NCBI GenBank assembly: GCA_028554755.1
Contig: JAPTOF010000005.1
Coordinates: forward strand, 17,954,001-18,018,000
Direction: 5' to 3'
Length of the DNA stretch: 64,000 nucleotides
Origin: Cordia subcordata
Taxonomy: Eukaryota; Streptophyta; Magnoliopsida; Boraginales; Cordiaceae
Shown here: piece after piece, positions 37,083 through 49,416 of the stretch
Position numbering within the stretch: position 1 is the stretch's first letter
Layout: each line of letters starts with the position of its first letter
Program-made: the position numbers and the translations under genes
Notes under the pieces: generated by a model
Seen by the model: only the letters and a program-made list of their open reading frames with translations
Databases searched by the model: none
Told to the model about the DNA's origin: nothing

Positions 37083-37959
37083 CTTGGACTTTCTAAATGG
37101 CCAAACAAAGCAATGAACCAAATTGGACATACTTGCAAAGAAACCAACAACTTAATACTCAACAAAATTGTGAAGTTAGAACATTCTATAAATAAGGTAT
37201 CCAGTATTGGCTAACTCAAGTGTTAGGCCACTAAAATATAAGATAAACTCTGCCAAAAGTGAATCTACTTCTTAGAGCCATTGGATAGCATAACGGAATT
37301 TTCTCCGGACGGGTTGAGCTCATCCCAAGCTTCAATCCACGTGACCATGGCGTCCGCCAACTTCAAGAAATAAGGATTGACCTTAGAGAGTTTGTCCTTG
37401 ACCTGCTTCACGAGTTCAATGTAGCAATGCTGGACTGTGGTGCACTCCTTAGGAAGGCTGACCGATTGGAAGAACGGAGTAATCTCCTCTTGTCAGAAGA
37501 TACCATTGTACTCCTTTTTGAGATTCACAAAAGGGTTGCTCGCTTTGCTGTGCCATACGTAGGGCAAACCGGTCTTTATGCCCAGACCTAAGTGATCACA
37601 TATGACCTACAAGTACAAAAAATACACATCAATTATCTCGTTCATTTATGAGGCTATTGGATTAATCTGCAAAAAAGTCATAAACTATCTGTAGTAAGAG
37701 TTTGTAATAACTAAATCTACAAATTAGGCACAATGAACGCCAGCCCCATAATCAGCGATATACCTTTACTTCATAGTGCTCCGTGTATGCGTAATACAAA
37801 GACAAAAACACGTATGTAAAAGACATCCATACATATCTAGTGTTCTATTAGAGGCTTTAAGTTGCTAAAACAGTTTCAGTTTCCTCGATATGGAAAGGAC
37901 AGAGGACAAAATGACAATTTTGTTGCAGAAGATTGACTACCATCCGAGCTATTAATTTA

Positions 37960-38231
37960 TGCTCTGTTTGTTATAGTCTTATTTTAAGATATTTATCCTA
38001 TTAAAATAAGGGTAAATCTTATAAGATTTAAGAAATCTTATCATGCATCATATGAAAATTTAAAACAAAACCATACTTTTTATCTTATAAGAAATAAGCA
38101 ATCATTCTTATCTTATTTTTTACAACTATAGAATCCATAGTGTATATGATAAGACATCTTAAATCTTATAAAATATCTCTAAATTTCAAATAGTATAAGC
38201 ATCTTAAAATAAGATCATTCCAAACACACTA
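37960..38231. mobile_element. Tourist/Harbinger-like MITE family C, copy 2, in RGP intron 3
   Basis: 272 bp, flanked by TTA on both sides (37957-37959 and 38232-38234). Similar along its length to 17841-18112. Ends: TGCTCTGTTTGTTATAG on the left; the right end's reverse complement is TAGTGTGTTTGGAATGATC. Confidence 0.8.
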
Positions 38232-40175
38232 TTACTCGAGTACTGCAAATAAGACCTATTCCCCCTTCAGAAACTGAAAATAAAAATTTATTTCATAATC
38301 TGATCCCAGAACTCAGTTTCGAGGACTCTGCCCATCCATGGAAGTAGTTCTGAGGTTATTATTATTATTATTGTTATTTTCCAAAAGAACTTCATGAAGC
38401 TCCCTCGATTATTACGTGTATGTGATAGCAGAGCTAGTCTTGGCATCAACTTCCAAAAAATCAGCAGCTATGAAAGAGTCAAAACGACAGAAAACAGAGG
38501 TACCTTGGTACACCAGCCAGCCCACATATTATCGTAACGACCTATTGGCTGACCATCACCCATGAGCCCAAAGTACATTGCCGGTCCAATCAGCTCACGG
38601 TTGAATGCCAAATTCATACCACACATGGGGAACAGAGTATCCTTTGGAATTGTTAAAACTGCATCCACATATCTGAAGAAGAAAAGAAAATGAGCTTCGA
38701 TTAATTAAAGAAGCATGCTGCCAGCAGCAGACATGCCAAATCATTTGACTCGTACTAGATTTCCGGTAAAAATTATAGCGACCTAGTATTCCTTTCATGA
38801 GGCTTAACAAGCTGGGTGGGCGCATCATAATCGGGGATGTTCAGCCAAAGACCATGAGAAACAGCTGTAGGGGCACCTTCGCGCATGCTGAAAGGGTACC
38901 CACGAACAAAATCAGTAGTCTCTCTGTATGGATCACAGAGAGTGTTGAAGAAGTAAGGAGTTGATGGGCTCAAGAGGTTCTTTATGTGCTGCTCGAGAGC
39001 ATTGATATCTTCACCAGATGGGTTCTTGGCTACCTGCACATCAAAGTGGATAAAGTCTTAAGCAAAGATATTACAGTGACCTACCTAATCAAGGTTTGAG
39101 CTAGGGAAAAATGATAAACATATTTAGTTTTTGGAGCTAGGGACTTCCTGTTTTATAGGAACATGCCATTTGCACCAATTCAAGAAGCAGAGAAGCAGGT
39201 GGAACTTGCAATCAATTGACAAATAAAACCCAAGACGATTGAGGAAGAGTTACTTTGCCATTAATAATCATTGTAACCTCGTCTTGCTGCTCAGCTAAGA
39301 GGTAGGCAGGTAGCCCACAGAGAAAGTAAGAAGGTTACTCAAACGACATTTCATCATTACTAGAGGACCACAGAACAGACCTAGGTACTAACACTCGAAC
39401 AAGATAACAAACTGTCGGCAAGGTATTGAGAGGAAAAAGAACATATTCCATTGGTGTATTCTATCACTAGATCTAGATGATACAAAAACACGGGTTAAAT
39501 TTGAAGTTTAGTGTAAAAATAAATTGCAGCCTCCAAGTTAAGACCATCTACAAGAATTTTAAAAGATAAAATTCATCCTATTATCTTTATTTAGAATTTA
39601 TGCAGAAAAAATAAACTATGAACAACTTAAAGCCTTAACACAATCTGGCAATGACTAAATTTACGGTGCTCCACAAGCAATATACGAGAAGGAATCAAGT
39701 CCAAACGAATCTCCAATGTTATGCAGTCTTTTATTATTTTCTGATCTAGAATCAAAGAGTCAAAGAGTTGCAGTTAAACAAAATACAGCCATTTCTAAGT
39801 GAATATCACATGCAAATCAAGGGTTTAAGCATAAATACTACATATGCATCAACAGAGAAAATCCACATGCTAAGAAATTTGGAAAAGAAAAGCATGCACA
39901 ATTACTTAAAAATCAACAAATTTTATCTCAAAAATCAGCAAATATGCAAACTAAAATCCCAAAAGTTAAGCTAGGCACCAATGAAGTTCACATATAAAGA
40001 TGCAAACTTTGCCTTCACCTTGACATAGTCAGCTCAAATTCAACATCAAAACCCACAAAAATTCTAACAGAAATCAAATCTTTAAGCCACATAATAACAC
40101 CAAGATCCTATTTTTATACCAGACTAAACAAAATTGGTTCCTTTAAGGATATCCTGTTTGTGAAACTCTTGCTAT

Positions 40176-40366
40176 GGGCCAGTTTGGATTGCCTTTCTTA
40201 CCAAACAAAAACATTTTTCCTTCAAAAAGCATATTATTTTTGCAATAAGTAATTAAACTGATATTAGAAAAAGCTGAAATTCAATTTTTTCAGAAGCCAA
40301 AAATTTTAATTTATTAAAAAAGCACCCTTTTTTTTTTTTCTGATGTATGAAAAGAGTTAATCCATA
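40176..40366. mobile_element. Snap-back MITE in RGP intron 1
   Basis: Left 'GGCCAGTTTGGATTGCCTTT' and right 'AAAAGAGTTAATCC', with interior 'AGAAAAAGCTGAAATTCAAT' and 'TCAGAAGCCAAAAATTTTAA' blocks like the family at 19078-19545. Ends approximate. Confidence 0.5.
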
Positions 40367-40686
40367 TATCTCGGGTGCACAGGTCTATCATATCATATGC
40401 CCTGAGTTTCACCAACATGCTGCACGATCCATTATACGCAACCTTACCTTAAATTTTCTTACATGGTGCACGTGTCTATTACACGCAGTGTTACCTTAGT
40501 TTCGCTCACATGTCGACAACTTTAGGCGCCGTTTCTCAAACAATAAGGCTACAGGCAAATCACCAAAAGAAAGGTAAAAAAAAAAAAAAAGGACAAAAAA
40601 GGGCGCAATGATAACGTGAACTTACAAAGCAATCATCATCAATGGTATAGATGTACTTCTTCTTGGAAACCATGTAATCAAAGCAT

Positions 40687-40937
40687 TGAAAAGGGTTAAC
40701 AAAGGAGAACCCCTTTCCCACCTGGCCAGAGGCCCCTTAACCAGGCGGGAGGTAAATTGAGGGACGTGCGTGAGTGGCAGCCCGACCAGGGAGAGGACCA
40801 ACGGGCGTGGAAATCCAGCAACAGCCCCGTAATATTTCAGCGGAGTACTGCTGCCACACGGACTCGATCCCGCGTTGTCAGGGTGTCTCCACCCTAATCA
40901 CCTGGCCACTTACCAACTCACCTATGCCCCTGGGACA
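40687..40937 (-). mobile_element. tRNA-derived SINE-like element in RGP exon 1, 13-bp target duplication
   Basis: GTAATCAAAGCAT (40674-40686) and GTAACCAAAGCAT (40938-40950) flank the 251-bp insert, 12 of 13 identical. On the minus strand, near the start, a box A-like ATAGGTGAGTTGGTAAGTGG (40925-40906) is followed about 45 nt later by GGATCGAGTCC (40870-40860), a near-perfect pol III box B. The tail ends in CCCTTTT before the duplication. Much more GC-rich than the surroundings. Inserted in the same direction as the gene. SINE family not named. Confidence 0.85.
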
Positions 40938-41474
40938 GTAACCAAAGCATCTACAAGCAAGCAGAGTCTTTGAAGGAGATACAAGAGGACTTGGGACCCA
41001 AAATCCTGTTGATATCATTGCGATTGTAGAGCTCATAGTCAAATCCTTCAGGGACTTTAATGGTCTTTGAATGGTCACCATCTTGGACTATGATGAGATG
41101 GTAAGGCTGAAAGAATGGTCTCCATTGCTCCAAGAAATCGAGGTTTCTTATTGTTGGTATCACTATGTCTAGCTCATCTTTCAGCACTGGTGTTGCCGAG
41201 GCTCCTGCCATTGCGTGTTGTGTGTGTTTTTCTGATTCAAGAAGGCAGGAGAAGTATTTTAGAATGGTTGTGTGTTTGTGTTTGAGCTGTTTTAGGAGTC
41301 GAGTCCTGATACATGCAATGACGTAGGTACAGTTGGATTCTATTATACTTTGTTTTGGTATTTATTTAGATAAAACGAAAATGCAAGGGAAAAAACGCAA
41401 GTTGTCGTTTAGATTCGCTTTTATTTTTATTTTTAAAAAAATTTGTAAAAAAATATTTTTTTGAAAGGTTAAAA

Positions 41475-41595
41475 ATTTTATATGACTCTTTTAACCAATT
41501 TATTTATGAACAGATGTTATGATCAATTGTCAATTTTCAGTGAACAAAGAGCTTATTATTTGTGAATAAATAATGTTTTTATTTTGAACAAACAA
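41475..41595 (-). repeat. Dispersed repeat D, inverted relative to 44565-44680
   Basis: The reverse complement of this stretch aligns with 44565-44680: both read 'CACTGAAAATTGACAATTGA' (or one base different) followed by 'CATAACATCTGTTCATAAAT' or a close variant and 'AAATTGGTT(A/G)AAAGAGTCA'. Confidence 0.7.
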
Positions 41596-44564
41596 CTGGT
41601 ACTATTTTAACAAATAGTATCACATATATTTGTTCACTACTTTATATCTATTTATTCATACAAATCTCCATACACACATACCCTCCATGGATCCACACAC
41701 ACAAAAAACACTCTTATAAAACACATACATACTCATTCATACACAATGAGCAAGGTGACAATGTGAAGACTTATTTGGTGATAGTGATGCCATGAATCAC
41801 GATCTAAAAAACTTGAAATTGGTTGAGCATCCAATAATGGTGAATATAGATTTAAGCAATTAAATCTTAAATTAAAGGCACCATAAGAATCATGAAGTTA
41901 CAACAAAAAAAGACACTAAAGAGAGTTTGAAGCTCGCAACATGGTGACTTGGTGGTGGCGTGATGTTGGAGAAGAAGAGAGAAGAGAAGAAAAAAGAAAG
42001 GAGAGGAGAGATAAAAGAGAAGAGAGAAGGAGGGAGGGAGAGAGAGAGAAAATGTGTTTAACGCGTCTAACTTTGCTTTTTAAAAAAAAAAAAATACAAG
42101 AAAAAGCATGTAGATGTGGGAGAGCACCATGTGGAGGACCGTGCTATAGTTTGCCAAATAGCATAGCTAGTTACTTATCACTGGATCAGAGGCTTAATTT
42201 GAGTCTAAGAAGACTTCTAATTTGATTGAGAAAACTTCCAATTTGAACGGACCTTTTGTATATCTATATTTATCCCTACCCATACATTCACCACTTTTAA
42301 GCTCATTAATTTGATTAAATGCATTTTCAAACATGGACGTATAATGTCCTAACCATGTTAGACCTAACCATCTATCTTAGACCTCAAGAAGTGAAAATTA
42401 AGGGTTTTTTTTCGTAGGTCATAGAAAATTGAGATAAAATGGAGAAAATAGGTAATGCGTGCTTTGTGTTCGAGTAAACTACATCATGTGAAGAAATAGA
42501 ACGATAATTATGAACAATGGAGAATGCAAAACGGGGGCAAACAAATTGAATAAGGATTGTGGAAAACCAGTATAGGATACAAGCATTGAAATATTAAAAG
42601 TTCTTGATTAAAACTATATCAATCTTGGAAGAATTAATGCATACTTTGAATATCTTAAAATTTTCAAATTACTTTTTAGCATATGCTATGCTAATTCTCA
42701 ACGCAACAAAAGAGGTTGATCGAATCATGAACAATGCCGCAATAATGCTTCTGTTGTGTGTTTTCAGTGTGGGCCACATCACAAGGCCAGCTATTACTGA
42801 ACCCCCAACAACATGATTGAAAATTCGACTAGAGAATTAACATCAATGACCATTACAGATCCACAAATCAAATTGGAGGTGAATTGTTCTCTATTCCAAT
42901 ATCTATAGCTTCACCATTGAAGCCAAGAACACAATGCGGACATCATACGTTTAAAATTTCCTCTTAAATACCTAGTCATAATTTCATATCTATATGTCCA
43001 CTAGTCTTTCAACAATGTTATGTCTTTTTTTATCCGTATATTTTCTTTCTTATTTGCACCAGTGTTTAAGCTTCAACCTTATTTAAAACTATATGTAGTC
43101 ACATGGATGGAGTCATCAATTAAATATTAGGGAACCAAGACTTAATGGAGAAGATTGACCATATTAAATGTTATAAAAATAAAAAGTGTAAAGTTTAGAT
43201 CGCTATAATAGAAGTATGCAATATTTGAAATTTATTTGTAAAAAATAATATAAGATTACATAAAAAAAATATTGATTCACTTAATGGTTAAAGGAGGATC
43301 CAATGATTTGATATGATGAGAGCCAAGACTGAATTAAAAGGAGTAAAGATTTTACTTAAAAATTTGATGATATTATGTGTTTTAAATATAACCAAATTTA
43401 AATTTTAGATCAATTATACAATAATGCCTATAAGAATACTATTTGCAAAAAATAATATATAATTATCTAGGCAAAAGATTTACTAGATAACTCAATGATA
43501 ATGGGTTGTCTCCCTTCATGAAATAATTAAAATTCATCAATTATCATATCAAAAGAAATATTTAAGCAATTTCTTTTCAATACATTACCAAGTTATCTTT
43601 TAAGAAAGTAATTATTGTTTGAGGGAAAGTCTTGCTTTGATAACATTAATAGCAAAAAAGAAAAAAAAAAGAAAATCCTTCCACAATTGTTGTTGAGACA
43701 CCATAAGTGAAAATAAACCATATCAATTGATGAACTAAAACATAAGTGTCTTTTCTTTTCTTTCTGGTTTTTCTATTTTTAAATTTCCGCCTATCCACTA
43801 TATAAAGTTACTATACTAGACAAAAGTTTCAAATCAAGATGATTAGATAAATCAAATACCTCAAACATACTATGATAAATAATTAAAGATTGTTTATATG
43901 CTATGAAGTACACACTCTAGATTATGAATAAATAGGAATAAAATAATAATTTATTAAATGAAAATTAAAACAAAAAAAAATAATAGTAAGTATTCTGGAA
44001 AAAAGTAAAACAATAAGTCCAAGCTGAAGGAATTAGTTTCTTTGCAAATTGACATCTCTTTCGATGATTAATAGTTGCTTTGACTATTGATTTTGTTTAT
44101 TCTACGTTGACTGTTGATTTTGTTTGTATCTAAGGTTTCCTGCTTGTCCTCTTGCATTTTCCTTCCTTCCCCAATTGGAACTTGTTTGACCATGGAAGAT
44201 ATGAAAATAGTGTACAATCATTAATTCATTATCCATACTACACTCTAGTCTAATTTTCAAAATGAGTTTGCGAGAATAGAATTACCAAACAATATTGTAA
44301 TGATGTCACTGAGGAAAAAAGAAAGGGCATGTTCCATAAAATTAGTTGTTTACGTAGTTGGTATGTTCAGTAAAATTAGTTGTTAATGTAGTTGTTAGTT
44401 GGATGAATAATTGATAGTTGTTTAGTTAGTTGAAAAATTACGTTAAAAAATGCACATATTTTTTGTAATAAAAATTTTGTTAAACTTGAAAAAAAGTTGA
44501 AACTATAACAGGAGCTCAATTTTAATTTTTTTTAAAAAAAATTAATAGTCACAAATGTTTGTTC

Positions 44565-44680
44565 ATAATAAAAACACTATTTGTTCACAAATAATAAGTT
44601 GTTTGTTTACTGAAAATTGACAATTGATTACAATATTTATTCCCAAATAAATTGGTTGAAAGAGTCACATATGTTTGTTC
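44565..44680 (+). repeat. Dispersed repeat D, second copy
   Basis: Matches the reverse complement of 41475-41595. Part of a larger region with repeated 'TGTTTGTTCA(T/G)AATAAAAAC' motifs. The pair bounds about 3 kb; whether these are the ends of one old element is not decidable by eye. Confidence 0.65.
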
Positions 44681-46851
44681 AGAATAAAAACTCTATTTGT
44701 TGATAGGATACCGAAGTGGATGCAAAGAGTTGTAGATGTTTGTTCATTATGTAAAATATGTTTGTTCATAGAATCAATATTGCTTGATTTTGTGAAATTG
44801 TAGATGTCAATGCCTCCATAAATTGTTGTTTGAATTGATGTATTTGTAGCGATTGTTTGCAATAGAGTAATTGAGTTGGTGTTGTGATTGAAGAATGGAA
44901 AATGACTTGAGGAATTTTGTGGCTTTGTTCGAAGAGAAAGAGAGGACGGAGAAGAAGTTGAAAATACAATGGTGAGAGAGAGAAGCAGTTGGAGCAAAGA
45001 GGGGAGAAACACAACTATAGTTAGGGATTTTGGAAAAAAAATTGGCACGAGAGGGAAGAATAAGAGAAATTGAACGAAAGAGAGAAAATAACGAAGAGAG
45101 AGAAAGGAGAGGAGATAGAGAAAGAGAGAAACGCATGCTTTGCTACTAAGCTGTTTGCTTTTTTTCTTTTTCTTTTTTAACATATGAGGGAGTATGATGT
45201 TTAATGAAGGAACACCTTGTGAGGAACTATAATATAATGTCCCTACTATCTTTTCGGGATCTAATTCAATGTCTTGGTTTGCACCTTTCCCACTGTTTCC
45301 AATTATCGTTCTATTTGTTCACATATTGTAGTTAATACGCATATGTCACAAAAATGTCTTCTTGATGAGAGACGTGGTTAAAGTGTTAAGGATATTGCAT
45401 CTTGGTTAAGGGTCAAGCTTAATTGCCTTACCCCTTTAACGACCTTGCTTCTTTAACAACCTCGCTTATCAAGTAGCATGTCAAGGTTCAGGTAACCTCA
45501 TAGAGAGACTAATCAAGCAAAGGGAAAGGCTTCTACAAACCCATTTAAGAAAGATATAAACCCTAATACAGAACTTGATCAACCGTTTAAAAAAGATACA
45601 GACCCTGATCAACCCAAGAAAGATAATGAGAAGAAGTCAATACCCCTCCCCCCCCCTCCACCCACTCAAATTTCTTCAAGGCCTTACTTGAAGCATGAGA
45701 TTCTTTTATATAGTCTTCCGATTCTAAATTTCTAAAAATTAATTAATCAAACATAAACCGAAACATGAAGGGAGACTATAGATTTTGATATTTCATTATC
45801 ATAACTCTTTAAGTCTTTAATTTATGATGACGATGGTAATCTCGAAAACTAACATCAATAATAATCTAAAAAGGCGTCTCAAACATGCTACTAATTACAT
45901 GCTTTTACCCCTTTATTTAAGAAGGTGTAACTTAGTAATATTATCCTTCACTTAAGACTTTCAGTTCTCGAGTTTAAGTCATTAATGAGGATAAATAGAA
46001 AATCATTATTGATCCACTATATATTAAATGTGAACACTGAAATTTTTATTCAGCATTAGAATGGTTCATGAATCTTGCACATTTCCATGACGTTTTTGCA
46101 GGTCCTCCTCACCCCCCCCCCCCCAACACCTCATGCATGCATTATCTGCCCTAATTAGCACGCACATGGATCTCGTTCGTGGTATTAGAAGATGACAACG
46201 GTGACATTGATTTATGCTTTTCTTTTTTGGGGGTCTAAAACGCTACAATTGATGTATTCATGAATCAAAAACTTTTAACAAATCCCTTTCAGAAATGGTT
46301 ATGATACTAAAAAGGAAAACGAACTGTTTAGGAATATTATAAATCTAATCAATAAGTAATTGGCTGCACCTAACGTATCTAGCAATTTCATTTGCAATTA
46401 GGTTAGCCTCTCTCTTTGTAAGAGTTAAGGAAAATAAGATATCTCGAAGACTTGAACAAAACGAGATAAATTTAAAATTAACTAGTATTAAGTCTATAAT
46501 AATAATAATTGTATAACCCACCTCATCATATAGGCCCCAAAAGGATACTGATTGGACAATACCATGGATTAGTACTTAAACCAGAATGCAAACTAGAAGC
46601 CCCAATAATCCATCCGGCCCAGAATAAGCCTTTCTATATGTCCGTATATTTGGGCTTCACCGTCCCAATCAAGTTTGCATTAACCACGGTTAAGTTTTGG
46701 ATTTACCAGGGTTGTCTAGCTTTCAACCTTGGCTCTGCGCAATTGCGCCAATAAAATGACCGAAAATGTACCTGAACTTGAGAAAGAAGAAAAGAAAAAG
46801 AAAACACACGCAGCAAAGGAAAAAAAAAAAAGAAAAAGAAAAAAGGGAAAA

Positions 46852-49416
46852 ATGCCAACAATAACAAAGCTATACACAATGCAAGAAGCATCTCAACACA
46901 ACACCAAAGATGATTGCTGGGTCGTCATTGATGGCAAGGTCTTACAAGTTTCTATCCTTTTTACTAATTTTTGTTATATTTTTGTCTTGTTTTTTAGCTG
47001 AAAATTAATGGGCTTATTTTCTTCTTTTACTTTGTAAAGATGTTTATGTATGTATGTATTGATGATTCATGGGATGTGCTTTGTTGGTTAATATGCATAC
47101 GTACCAAAATCCTCATGTTTTTTTTTTTTTTTTTTGGTGGGTATTTATAGTTGAATAAAATCAACCTAGTATTGCGTTAGTTATTGTTTGATTGCAAAAC
47201 TGGTCTTAACTAATCAGCTAGGATTTATTTGGATTGCGCTTTTCGAGACGAGTATTTAACAAGTGAGCACTTGACTATCGCGCCATGGATGAACTTGTTG
47301 GCATTTTTGTGTTGTTTGAGTCAAAATTACTCTACGGACTTGAACCCAACTAGAAATATTTAACAAGTGGGGACTTGGCCTAATACCCAGTATTTAACAA
47401 GTGAGCATTAGATCACCACGCGAAACATGAACTTGGTAGGATTTACATGGTGGTTAAATCAAAATTAGTTTATGCTGTTGGTTTGATGTTCGTGGTTTTC
47501 ATCCGTTGTGAGATTTTATATACTACATAAAATTGATTGGGTACGAGGAGTAAAACGTGTTGTGGAAAGGTTCAAGAGTTAATGAAGGTAAAGGGTTGTC
47601 TGGGGTGGTGATGCAATATGTTCGATATGGGCAGTGAAGTTTGCAATGCGGGAGATACATAATAGGCGCTAACTGTGACACTTGAAATTGGGTGTATCCT
47701 TGATTATACTGCAAAAGCAAAGTGTAGAGAAGTCTGCCTATTTTTTTAGGAAGAAACAAATATTTGGCGTCCATGGATGGCTAATGTGCACTAACTGTTC
47801 CTTTGGTGGTTTTGTAATGCTCCATAATAAAATGAACCTATGTTTACCAATATTTAGTTGTGCCATTTACGTGAGCTAAAATATGACCCAAATTGGCATC
47901 AGCGCATCAAGAGATTGTATCAGGGGGTGCATTTGATATCAACTTTCACATTGTTGATTCAGGTTCATGAAAAGGTTGAAATTAGTCTAGTTCTTCCTCA
48001 TTTATCTTTTCTTTTAAATCTCAGTGGCTGGAGTTTTAGGTTGTTGATGTGGGGAATACTATATTCAAAGAGAATGGAAATCAAGAAGGAAGGGAGAAAG
48101 AAAAAGAGCTGTTGGTTTGATTTGCTGATAGAGTAATATCCTCTTTCTCGTTTTCCACAGTGGATAGTGCAGATTGAATTTTGGCCTTTAGTCTCTTGCA
48201 GAAAAGCAAGTTAAGGCTGCCTGCTGTGGACCTGCAGTAGTCTGAACTTCTACAGATCCTCTTCCCTTTCGAACATTATCTGCTAATAGTAAATATGTTT
48301 TATAAGAGCCTGCAATTATTTAATTGGTTATAATACATTGTTGATGGTGCAAATAAAATATCTTATTTAACAAATATCAGGTTTGTCTAGTAGGTGTTGA
48401 TCTTTAGACTAACCATATTCAGAATATTGATTACGTAAAGGTTTAGTATTCTACTTGAGTTGGTATCGAGTGAAAGAGAGCATTTCAGCTATCGTAGGCG
48501 CTATCTCCTTCATCCATTTAATAGGGTTTAGGGTTTAGAGTCTGCAATCATGTATATATGTTGGTGTAGTTCATTTGTACGCCTCTTGATGTTGTGTGCT
48601 TAAGCATTGAGCTGTCAGAGCTTGAGTACCACCGTTATGCCTCTGGATGCATATTCATTATCCATCTATTCTGCTTGGTCTAGTTATTACCATTCTTTTT
48701 AGATGACCGGCACCATGACTATTCTTTGTCGGATTTGCATTACCTGTTGAGTGACAATCTAATTCTATTTTGTTGTTGAACTTAAACCTTTCCATGATTT
48801 GTGTTGATTTGCCTGCATGTATCATCTGTTTGGCAGTACGATTCGTGCATGCCTCCCTCTCAAAATTGATGGACTTAACTGCTCAAGTTTAACATTTATC
48901 AGTCACATTATCTCTTTTGTCCTGAAGGCTCATTGGATCCTTGTCTTCTGCGTTGTCAGGTATATGATGTTTCATCTTATTTGGATGAACATCCAGGCGG
49001 AGATGATGTCCTGCTAGCTGCAACTGGTAACACTTCAGCTTTATGCTTGACATCAATTATTTCTACATAAATTATTGATGCTAATTGCTAATGGGAAATT
49101 AAATCGTGAATTTCTCTAATGAGATCTAAAAGCATGATATGACTTGGGTTTTGATATATTTTTTTTAGGAAAAGATGCAACAGATGACTTTGAGGACGCT
49201 GGGCATAGCAAAACTGCAAGGGAACAGATGGCAGAGTTCTGCATCGGGGAGCTTGACACTTCTTCCCCAATTCCAGAACTCGAAATTATCTCAAAGAATC
49301 AAGAGAAAAATATTCCTCGGAAGGTCATGGAGTTCACTAAACATTACTGGGTTGTTCCAGCTGCGGTTGTTGGCATATCCGTGGTTATCGGCTTTTTGTA
49401 CTTGCGGAAGAAGTGA
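46852..49416 (+). CDS. CYTB5: Cytochrome b5, tail-anchored microsomal type
   Basis: Small haem protein of the endoplasmic reticulum that passes electrons to desaturases, hydroxylases and some P450s. Three exons, 46852-46938, 48960-49026 and 49169-49416, give 133 residues, the usual plant length. The haem pocket is complete: His40 in [11 protein letters not shown] and His64 in EDAGHSKTA are the two axial ligands; [19 protein letters not shown] precedes them. The tail anchor is residues about 108-130 ([20 protein letters not shown]), followed by the short basic end RKK, which fits ER rather than mitochondrial targeting (inference). The ATG is the first in the leader frame context, preceded by a long A/G-rich 5' leader. 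Intron 1 is about 2 kb, unusually long for this gene, and contains a local imperfect duplication. No lesion seen. Confidence 0.95.
47250..47475 (+). repeat. Imperfect duplication in cytochrome b5 intron 1
   Basis: 'TATTTAACAAGTGAGCA' occurs at about 47252 and 47390 (plus a related copy near 47357), each followed after about 30 nt by 'ATGAACTTG(T/G)T(T/A)GG' and then 'TCAAAATTA'. Unit about 135 bp. Confidence 0.65.

Larger units (their letters stand above)
37265..41211 (-). pseudogene. RGP (pseudogene): UDP-arabinopyranose mutase / reversibly glycosylated polypeptide (RGP), disrupted
   Basis: RGP/UAM proteins interconvert UDP-arabinopyranose and UDP-arabinofuranose at the cytosolic face of the Golgi for cell-wall synthesis. 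Four exons on minus: 41211-40626, 39033-38783, 38672-38504, 37606-37265, with good splice sites and matching phases. Family landmarks are clear: [16 protein letters not shown] at the start, VQDGDHS, the TIDDDCF motif, [31 protein letters not shown], and the [14 protein letters not shown] block. Three lesions break it. A 4-bp tandem duplication (CAAG twice, 40954-40961) shifts the frame after KDSAC and brings an immediate TAG. A 251-bp SINE-like element (40687-40937) sits between FGY and MVSKKK in exon 1. A TGA at 37495-37493 replaces the conserved Trp of GIFWQEE. The remaining codons are well kept, so inactivation is recent. Introns 1 and 3 also hold MITEs. Translation would stop near residue 87. 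Confidence 0.9.
41212..46851. other. Intergenic, repeat-rich; promoters of RGP pseudogene (left) and cytochrome b5 (right)
   Basis: No gene supported. 41950-42060 and 44930-45140 are long purine tracts that yield spurious minus-strand Ser/Leu/Phe frames. 43130-43310 and 43320-43510 are an imperfect duplication sharing 'GCAAAAAATAATATA' and following blocks. Poly-C tracts near 45645 and 46109-46120. A perfect palindrome GCGCAATTGCGC followed by CAAT is at 46737-46748. Confidence 0.5.

Noticed and set aside
42690..42830. CFQCG..H-type zinc-knuckle-like motif on the plus strand, possible gypsy gag relic
   Set aside because: Only one short motif with the last Cys replaced by Tyr and a stop right after; no supporting gag or protease sequence nearby.
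44665..45183. Minus-strand 172-codon open frame rich in Ser, Leu and Phe
   Set aside because: Translation of a long purine tract on the opposite strand; several overlapping frames are open at once and none shows a domain.
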